Shown one piece after another: positions 56,840-64,000 of a stretch of 64,000 nucleotides of DNA; positions within the stretch are counted from its first letter, which is position 1, and each line of letters starts with the position of its first letter. The stretch is taken from NCBI GenBank assembly GCA_037157565.1, contig JAZHRO010000073.1, forward strand, positions 12,964,501 through 13,028,500, read 5' to 3'. Source of the stretch: Thalassia testudinum. Its lineage: Eukaryota > Streptophyta > Magnoliopsida > Alismatales > Hydrocharitaceae. Under the pieces are notes generated by a model. It saw only the letters and a list, made by a program, of their open reading frames with translations. It searched no databases and was not told where the DNA came from. A program made the translations under genes and the position numbers.

Positions 56840-58856
56840 ATGACCCAGATTCAAACATTTCTGGTTTTTGTTGCTCATCCCGGATTCTATGAAGCTCTTT
56901 CCTTATATCATCATATTCTCTTGCACTAGCTTCTTTTATTTCATGAATCATTTTGATCAATTGAGTAATCTGGGATTCATTGCAAGGGGCAGGGGTTTGA
57001 ATTGGGCTAGGTCGATCAAGATAGTCAACCATACTATCAATGATTTGATCTGGTAGGGAGGGTGACTTATGTGATCTAGTGGATTGTTGATTCGGGTCGT
57101 GTGGTTCTACCCAGGTGTCAATTGCCATAGTTTCTTCCGAATTACCCTCCGACTCACTTTTCATGTCATCCAGAAAGTACCCTGACTTTGTTTTCTTAGT
57201 GGCTGCATACATATCAAAGTGAATCTTCTCATTGCCACTACTCACCTCCATACATCCTGAGTAACGGTTAATCCGTGCATTGGCCGTAGCCAAGAAAGGT
57301 CGACCCAGAATAATGGGTGAATTACTTAGCTTCTCTGATATATTCATGTCCAAGACAATAAAATCAACTGGAAAGCTAAGACGTTGCACTTTAATAATCA
57401 CATCCTGAACTACCCCCTTCAGTAGTTTGATGGAGCCATCTACCATTCTAATGGTGACAGGTGTGTGGTGCAGATCTCCAAGTTTGGTGCGATCAAAAAG
57501 GGTGGTAGGAATCAAGCTAATGGAAGACGCTAGATCCACAAGGGCTTTGTTGAAGGTGAATCCCTTTATGGCACAAGATATGAAGGGTTTTCCAGGGTCA
57601 GTCATTTTGGGTGGTATAGTGCCAGAAACAAATGCACTTATGTTAGCTGATAAAACCACCTCTTTAGGTGTGCAAGTCATTTTTTTCTTTTGTGACTCTT
57701 TCTTTAAGGCCTCAGGAAAGGGTAAATAGGTCAAATCAACTTCAAAGGCCTTTTTCTTCTTTTTGTCCCTTGAGTCTGAGTCAGAGCTGGATGTGGGTTT
57801 GGTCTTATGATTTTTGGTTGAGCCCAAATCAGGTCGTTTGGGTGGGCTCTTAGCTTTTCTCTTCCTTTTAGAGGCCATAGATTTGACCCCCACACAAGGG
57901 CATGTTTGATAGATTGGAGGAGGGGTCGGAAGAATAGGTGGAGAATAGGAGTGAAAAGGCATTTGCATTCGGGGATAAAGTGATTCTTGAAGTCTCTTGA
58001 TTTGATCCCCTTGAGATTTCACATGATTTTCCAACTTAGTCATCCTTTCTTCATTTTTCTTGTCAAAGTCCAACAAAATGTTCATGATATCTTCAAGGGT
58101 GGTTGCGGGTTGGGCTGGACTAGATGGTTGCCCTAAAGTGGATTGAGTGGAGGATTGGGCTGGCCTAGATTGATGTTCAGTCTGAGTCGATCTCTGTGGT
58201 GGCCATGAAAGATTAGGTTCGTTTCTCCACTCAGGGTTATATGAATTTGGATATGAATCAATAGGCGTATCGCCCTGAGTGGGGCTGACTACAGAGGGAG
58301 TTGATTGAGAACCTGTTATGTGATCCTGTACTTGTGATCCATTATTCCAATTCATTAGAGATATCTCATCAGGTACAGGTGTATCAGAAATAGTGCATTC
58401 TTTAATTGATCTACCCAAATCATGGATTAGGTCCAAAGGTGCCTTTTGAGTTGGTTGAGTCCAGGATGCCTCCCCATGGTAGCAAGAATCAGTAGAATAG
58501 CTAGTGGTTCCAAAATATGGGTCACCAGACCCACTAGGCTGGTTGTTCCAAGTCTCTTGTCCCTGGGAGGAGTGATAAGATTGAGATTGTGCCTGAGATC
58601 GTCTAATTTGCTCCAGAAGCTTGGCACATTGATCTGTATAGTCCTTGTTATATTCTCAGAATTCAGCAACTATGGCTTTCAATTGGTTCTAATCTAGATA
58701 AGGGTCAGATCCATGAGATTCAGGTTCTAAATAAGCTGGGGGTTAAGGATAATCATATCTCAGCTGGTTAGGATGAGTCTCCCAACCAGGAGGAGTCGAA
58801 ATCATGGTTGGGTTGGGAGATGGATGCTGAGGGTCAAAAGAATGATATGGGTTCAT
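56840..58856 (-). pseudogene. Gene of element D, N-terminal part with protease-like domain
   Basis: Minus strand, start ATG 58856-58854 (MNPYHSFDPQ, like MNPSTYF of B). In-frame stops lie at 58745-58743, 58691-58689 and 58658-58656; after 58656 the frame is open to the E insertion. No capsid domain is present, but NPEWRNEPNLSW (residues 67-78 after the TTG at 58436) matches the post-capsid NPGWRNHPNFAW motif of A. A short coiled-coil-like part (LLDFDKKNEERMTKLENHVK) and a basic linker follow. The aspartic protease-like domain comes next (ALVDLASSISLIP, then PIILGRPFLATANARI). The active-site triad reads DLA where A has DLG, so activity is doubtful. The gene continues at 49074. Confidence 0.78.
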
Positions 58857-59845
58857 GGATATTTGAGAGAAGATGCGAATAAAGATAAGAGATAGTCTTC
58901 ACATCAAACCCCTTCTCATGCAATCACACCCAAATTAGGATCAAAAAGGTTTGTTTTGAGTCGCTAAATTTAAACCCTAATGTGAATTACCTAGGGTTTG
59001 TGCTTCTTCTAAAATCTGCAGTCAGACCTTAGTCTGACTTGAAATCACTCCCCAGATCAATAACTAAATAAAAATAATATGAAATCTGGTAGAGATCTTA
59101 ATTTTTCAATAAATTTTTCATGGAATATTTTCTTAGTATTTTTACTATTTCATCCAATTTTTCATGAATATTTATGTTCCAGGGGGTCAAACAGACTAGA
59201 TGGACCCCCTGCGAGAAGCGCAGTTTGAAACAGTAGCAAAAAAATTCCAAAAATTCTTGAAAATTCACAGAAAAAACTAGGTTTCAGTGGCTTTCCAACC
59301 CCAGAAATTTTAAATATATCTGATTTACATAAAGGACAAAATTAATGTTTAAATTTATAAAAAATCAGAGTGCAGACTATTCTGGCCCCCTTCAACTGTG
59401 CGAATTTTTAAAATTTTTATAGTGATAATTTTTCCAAATAAAAGGTGGCTCTAGAAATCTAGTTTGAAAACATAATACCAAACCGAATCCCAAGATTTTT
59501 GGACTCCTAATTTCACAGAAATAAATTTTTGAAACTCGTCAATATTTGCTGGTTGAATTTTCAAATCTGATTTTGGTGTGTTTAAATAGTTTCCAAGTTA
59601 AAAGGCACACCAAAGAAAATGATTTTTTTTTTTAATTCAGATCTGAAATTCTGAATTTGAATTTATATATTTTTTTTCCTTTTTTTTTTCTTTTTTTCTA
59701 ACCTAAGGAAGCAATAAACTAGAGGATGAAGAAGATACCTGCGGTCTTCACCATGGGTCGATGTGTGCGCAGATCCTCATCTTGACACCCTACAATCAAG
59801 ACAAATAGAAGTTAAGGAAATCCAATTCTAAACTCACGTGTTACC
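58857..59845 (-). other. Leader of element D
   Basis: No gene. Near the primer site the minus strand has GTGAGT (59837-59832), a pyrimidine-rich stretch ending TTGTAG (59790), and GTATCT (59738-59733), the same donor-acceptor-donor order as in A. The rest is AT-rich. Confidence 0.5.
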
Positions 59846-59863
59846 TCCCCGGCAACGGCGCCA
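59846..59863 (-). other. Primer-binding site of element D (tRNA-Asp)
   Basis: Plus-strand TCCCCGGCAACGGCGCCA, a perfect match to the tRNA-Asp 3' end, 2 bp from the LTR at 59866. Confidence 0.92.
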
Positions 59864-59865
59864 TT

Positions 59866-61890
59866 TGACGGACGTGGAAATCGCGTATTTTGAAATCGTT
59901 GGAAATCGTAGTATAGTCTCAAAAATCACTCGTCAAAGATATTTGTGATAACGAAACTCTCATAGATCTTTATTCCTTTTAGAACTTGAGTCCCGATCGT
60001 TCGTCTCTGGGAGGTGTGAAAATGAATCGAGATTTGGATCGGCCTAAATCTAACCTAAGCTACTATTTTTGTCTTTTTGTGTTTTTGATTTTTTATTTCG
60101 AAAAGAGAATTGAAACCTAGATCTAGATAAACTAGCAAAAACCTAAGTGACTATGTGCATCTAAATGAAGCCATGGTGGCCGTGCATGGTGTGAACAAAC
60201 CAAAGTGTCATATAGGCAAGCAAACATGATGACAATCAACCATAGAAACATCATGAAATTATTTATGCATAAAAAATTATCACACATCATCTACACTAGA
60301 AAGCATATAAACAGAAGAAAATCCCTCACGTCGGAAAGTTTCCACTAGGGCCATCGGCCTTGTGTGAGGGTGTAGGCTAGACCTTGGGTATGCAAACCCG
60401 TCTACACGCCTACCAAAAGAGATGGCCGGCCATAAGAGGCTATGGGTGAGCCTTCATGGCCATCCAAGAAGAAGAAGATGGGGGCTACTGCACCCAACTG
60501 GAGAGTGGAGGGTGTTGCTCCCTTTCTCTACCAATGGCCGTCCTTGAAGCTTTGGAGAGAAGCTTCTCTAGCTAGCCGTCCATGGAGCCTTAGAGGAGGA
60601 TAAGGAGGATAGCCTTAAGGTTTTGGAGGGTGGAAGACAAGTTTAGAGTGGAGAGTATGGGTGGGAGAGTGTATGGAGATATCTAATTTCGTAGCCCTCT
60701 CTTTGCCCTCATGGAAGGCTCCATTTGGTTGCCACTTTTGGTGGCTCCAAAAATAGCAAATGCCACAAATTTTGGATCTAGGTTTGACACATGTTGTTAG
60801 GGTTTCCAAGAGAGTGTGCATGGGTTTGGTTGGAGTAAAATGGGAAGGTGTGCATGTGTGTGTGGGTGTGTGTTTTTCGTAGGGCTAGGTTGTGGCTTTT
60901 GGTAGGATTAGGTGCTAAATAGGTTGGGTCAATCTAGATTAAGTGGGTGTGGACCTAATTAGGCTTAGGAAAGTCTAATTGGGTAGGAGTGAACCTAATT
61001 AGGTCTAGGTCAAGTCTAATTAGATGTGTGCATGTGATTAGGCTAGGGTAACCCTAATAGGTATCAGTTAATTAGATCCTGGGTGGATCTAATTGGGCTC
61101 GGGTGCACCCAATCAACTGTAGATGCACCCAATTAGGTATGGGATGGTTCAATTGGATTAGGGATAGGACAAGTAGGGCCATGGATAGTGGAATAGGCTT
61201 AGGAGGTCTCTACTTAGGTTTCCTAGGGTGTCCGGTGGGGTTCCTAGGTCAAAATATGCAAGCTAGGGCTTCCAACACCCAAAATCAGGAACCAGACGGC
61301 AGTATCAGACGTCCAGGATAGTGGTCAGACATCTTATACTACAAAATTGGATGTCTGGACACTAAATTAGACGTCCAATTCTATTTCAGTATGAGTTTTG
61401 GCTTCCTGGATTGTTATTCTGCAGAAATCAGATGTCCAGCCAGATGTCTGGATGTCTTAAAAGGTGCTGGAGAGTGGGTTTTGTGTTTTCTATGGTTGGT
61501 TTTGGTTCCTAAGTGTTTGGGAGAGGGATAGGAAGATGGATAGTGGTATCCATGTTTGGGTTTTGAGGCTAAGGTGCCCTAATGGAGGTTGTTTTGGGTT
61601 TGTGAAGGCTGTTCTAGGGTTTCTAAGGGTAGGGATAAGGCTATCCTCCTCACTCCTCTTATCTGGATCAGTCTTCTTTTTCCTTTATTGCTTTACTCCA
61701 CTATCTCCATCCTGGATCACTTTATTATCTGTAAATAGCAATAAAAAAAATTAACTAGTAGGATATCTCATCTCATTCTAAATAGACTGATGTAATGCAT
61801 AATATGCAAGATATGAGTGCAATATCCACAATTTAAGATAGGTTCATACATTATTTTGGTTGATTAAGACCTATGATTGTTGTGCAATCA
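59866..61890 (-). repeat. 5' LTR of element D
   Basis: 2025 bp, TGACGGACG to GCAATCA on the plus strand, followed by TTGGG. Nearly identical to the 3' LTR for the first 1.1 kb, much less so after 60961. Confidence 0.94.
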
Positions 61891-61895
61891 TTGGG

Positions 61896-62786
61896 TAAAA
61901 TTTATATTTCTGGAAACCTTGAGAAATTTGCTACATCTTATAAAATTCTTAGAAATATTTGAGGCCAATTGAGGTTTCTGTAGAATCATTCTTTTGAATC
62001 TATCATTTCTAGCTCTTGACACTAGTAAGAAGAAAAATTCCAAAATAATATTAAATGATTTCCTAAAATATCAAAAAAATATTTTTGGATTACTTGTTTA
62101 TTTGATTTTACATCAATTTGTGGTGATGTTTTTATGTTTGTATCATCGCTTTTAAAGATTTCATAAAAAAATATTCATTTGGGAGTTGTATAACTAGGAT
62201 TTTCAATTCTAGGGTTTTGATTTTATTCTCTTAGTCACACATACACTCAAAGGAATTGATTCTCACCAACTTATAACTTGATTGTCATATTGTGTGATCA
62301 CCTTCAAACTTGTTCGAATATTTAAAAAGAGAGAATCTTAAAATCTACAAAAATTTTATCAAAACGCTAAAATCTTTTCACAAAAATCCTTGTTTGTAAA
62401 CCTCTTGTTTCGCTTGGGCCTCACTTCCCGCCCAATTTCCCACACACAAAAATTGAAATAATTTGGCATTACTCCAATTAACGCCCATCACATTCCTTTG
62501 CACTTTAGCCTCCTAGACCTAATTAAAATCTATAGCAATTTGACCCCTAACGATTCATCAAACTTAGGCTTGCTACCTAGGTCATAATATTTCCTTAGTT
62601 GGTTTCAATTCCTTCATCTATATCTGGTGCCAGACTAAGGGGTTGTGTCAAATGACCAGGCAAGGGTTTATACATGCCCCCAGTGATTTTCCTAGGACAT
62701 GCTTGGGTCCAACCCTCCCCTTAATCAGTCTAACCAGGTTTGTTGAGGAACGGTTATCAACTACTAATTTTTTATTTCCTAGGTAG
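61896..62786 (+). other. Leader of element I, part 2
   Basis: No gene. It carries the shared leader phrases CCCATCACATTCCTTTGCAC (about 62486), TTGACCCCTAACGATTC and GGTTGTGTCAAATGACC (about 62640). TTTTTTATTTCCTAG at about 62766-62780 is acceptor-like and lies just before the next ATG. Confidence 0.55.
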
Positions 62787-63960
62787 ATGGCACATCGTCA
62801 GTTGTCAAATGAAGATCAAGCGGCCGACCAAGCTGAGGATGGAAGGTGTTCCTAAGGCGATAGGAGGGAGAAGCCATGGTGCTGATGGATGGATGACCTG
62901 GAGGTCGAGGGAATGGAGACAGAAGGAAAGAAGAGGGTTCATGGCCATTGGGAGATGGGAGGCAGGCATGGGACGTGCAAATAAGGGCAGGCCTTGCGAC
63001 AACAAGGAAATTGTTTGCTTCAGATGTCAATGACGAGGACATATGGCGATGGTGTGCTGCCATCCTATTGTATGTCTTGCGTGCAGGGGGCATGGCCATT
63101 AGCGGGACTCCTGTATGGCCAATAGAGGGCAGGAGAGGGGAGGGTCCACTGTGCGCCCCCGAGCATCAAACATTGTGGTGCCATTGGCACCACCACCGCA
63201 TCCTCCTACCTACGGGGGGCACACAATAGATATTGAAATCCCCATTACGGATGACATCAAAACTGCCGAATTGGTGCTGAGAGGGGTTCTGGTAGGAGAG
63301 GTGATGACCGGCAACCCCTCCTTGGACAAGATCAATCAGTTGGTAAGATCTCTATCCCTGTCGACCGATGGTTGGAAGATTGTGTTCCTCTCCCCCACGT
63401 TGTTTGTGTTTTTTAGTTTGGGGATGATGGACATAGAGTGACTACGATTTTGATTGAGTGCCTCTGATGGATTGATGGTGATATGGAGACCGGTCTCTCC
63501 TTTTGATTGGTCTCTACCGGAGTAGTCACCCCAGAGGATAGGCTCTAGATTGGGGAGATTGGAGATCAAGGTCCTACCTCTACACCTAAGATCGAAAGAG
63601 GTGGTGGCAGCCATGATTGCAGGCTTTGCTACTTTGGCCGAAGATGCTGAGGTTGGTCTAATGGAAGGAGATGGCTGGGTTTTGAATGTCTTGGTGGATG
63701 TTTTCAAGGCAGGTTCTATCCCTGAGTGGCTAATCCTTCAATGTGGGGGAAGCTCATGGCTACTGGAATTATGATTTACAATGGGTGATACTACTGGGGA
63801 GAACTGTCAGGATAAGCCATCTTATGTGGAGGTTATTGGTGAGGAGTTTGACGTATAGTAGAAGGGCAGGATGACCACCACCACCTTGAGGAGGAGGGAG
63901 TGATGGATGTGGCATCAGTAGAGACAACCATGGAGGAGGAAGTGGTAGCAGCTCAACCAT
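62787..63960 (+). pseudogene. Broken zinc-knuckle/DUF4283-like coding sequence
   Basis: Starts at the place where the gag of element I should begin (ATG 62787, MAHRQLSNEDQAADQ), but the content is different. It has a double CCHC zinc knuckle (CFRCQ...RGHMAMVC and CLACRGHGH...RDSC, about 63020-63110), with a stop inside each. PPPHPPTYGG and then a DUF4283-like part follow (LVGEVMTGNPSLDKINQLVR, 63290-63350). After a shift come LPLHLRSKEVVAAMIAGFAT and LILQCGGSSWLLEL (63570-63770). This order is that of plant proteins found as LINE ORF1 or free zinc-knuckle genes. Frameshifts and stops make it a pseudogene. It may be a captured fragment or a separate LINE insertion; no LINE reverse transcriptase is in the window. 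Confidence 0.65.
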
Positions 63961-64000
63961 TGACAGATATAGCTGAAGAGCAGGTCCTGCAAGAGATTTC

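Larger units (their letters stand above)
44106..61890 (-). mobile_element. Element D: complete non-autonomous LTR retrotransposon, carrying element E
   Basis: Two 2025-bp LTRs (44106-46130 and 59866-61890) and TTGGG at 44101-44105 and 61891-61895. On the minus strand: LTR, tRNA-Asp primer site, leader, a gene with a protease-like domain and hydrophobic end (split by element E), a 2 kb 3' region, stem-loop and polypurine tract, LTR. Without E it is about 10 kb. No capsid or polymerase domain is found. F belongs to a related LTR family. Confidence 0.95.

Noticed and set aside
1..64000. CRISPR-like arrays, tRNA or rRNA genes
   Set aside because: No regularly spaced direct repeats of that type and no recognisable tRNA cloverleaf or rRNA sequence; the tRNA-like matches are 18-nt primer-binding sites.

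Overview
This window is plant repeat DNA. I found no host gene, tRNA or rRNA that I can support. Long LTR retrotransposons sit inside one another, their primer-binding sites match the 3' end of plant tRNA-Asp (TGGCGCCGTTGCCGGGGA) or initiator tRNA-Met, and the Gag proteins are of the plant Athila/Tat (Ty3) and UBN2 (Ty1-copia) kinds. This points to a seed plant with a large, repeat-rich genome. I cannot name the species.

Layout, left to right (letters are mine). 1-249: end of an LTR of family A. 250-4648: F, a decayed minus-strand Athila-like element (gag plus 5' LTR) inserted in G. 4649-5286, 20470-22341 and 23727 to about 23770: pieces of three internal regions of G, a UBN2 copia-like element on the minus strand, separated by shared LTRs (LTR-1 = 5287-6062 + 17235-17763 + 20401-20469; LTR-2 = 22342-23726). 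6063-17229: A, a plus-strand element with near-identical 2.65 kb LTRs, TSD GGTAT, and an intact 1142-codon gag-protease ORF but no reverse transcriptase or integrase. 17764-20395: J, a probable solo LTR (TSD GACAC). 23932-31629: B, plus strand, TSD GTCCT. About 23770-23931 and 31635-34423 plus 42335-42576: H, an old minus-strand element. 34424-42329: C, plus strand, TSD CCCTT, inserted in the H LTR. About 42577-44105 and 61896-64000: I, an old plus-strand element. 44106-61890: D, minus strand, TSD TTGGG, inserted in the I leader. 49075-56834: E, minus strand, TSD CACAC, same family as B, inserted in the D reading frame.

How they fit together. None of the complete elements (A, B, C, D, E) encodes reverse transcriptase, RNase H or integrase, so all look non-autonomous. 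They carry different LTRs and different coding content: A has capsid plus protease; D has a protease-like domain without capsid; B, E, C and D share a protein end with hydrophobic segments. Yet they share the same tRNA-Asp primer site, a similar leader, a stem-loop (arms TTTGCTAG/CTAGCAAA) immediately before the 3' polypurine tract, and a second polypurine-like tract just after the coding region. I read this as a set of parasitic elements that keep the cis-signals needed to be moved by one absent autonomous Athila-like partner. A looks youngest; H, I and F look oldest.

Limits: LTR edges backed by matching TSDs are exact. Edges of F, G (right end), H and I are approximate. Identity statements are by-eye comparisons.
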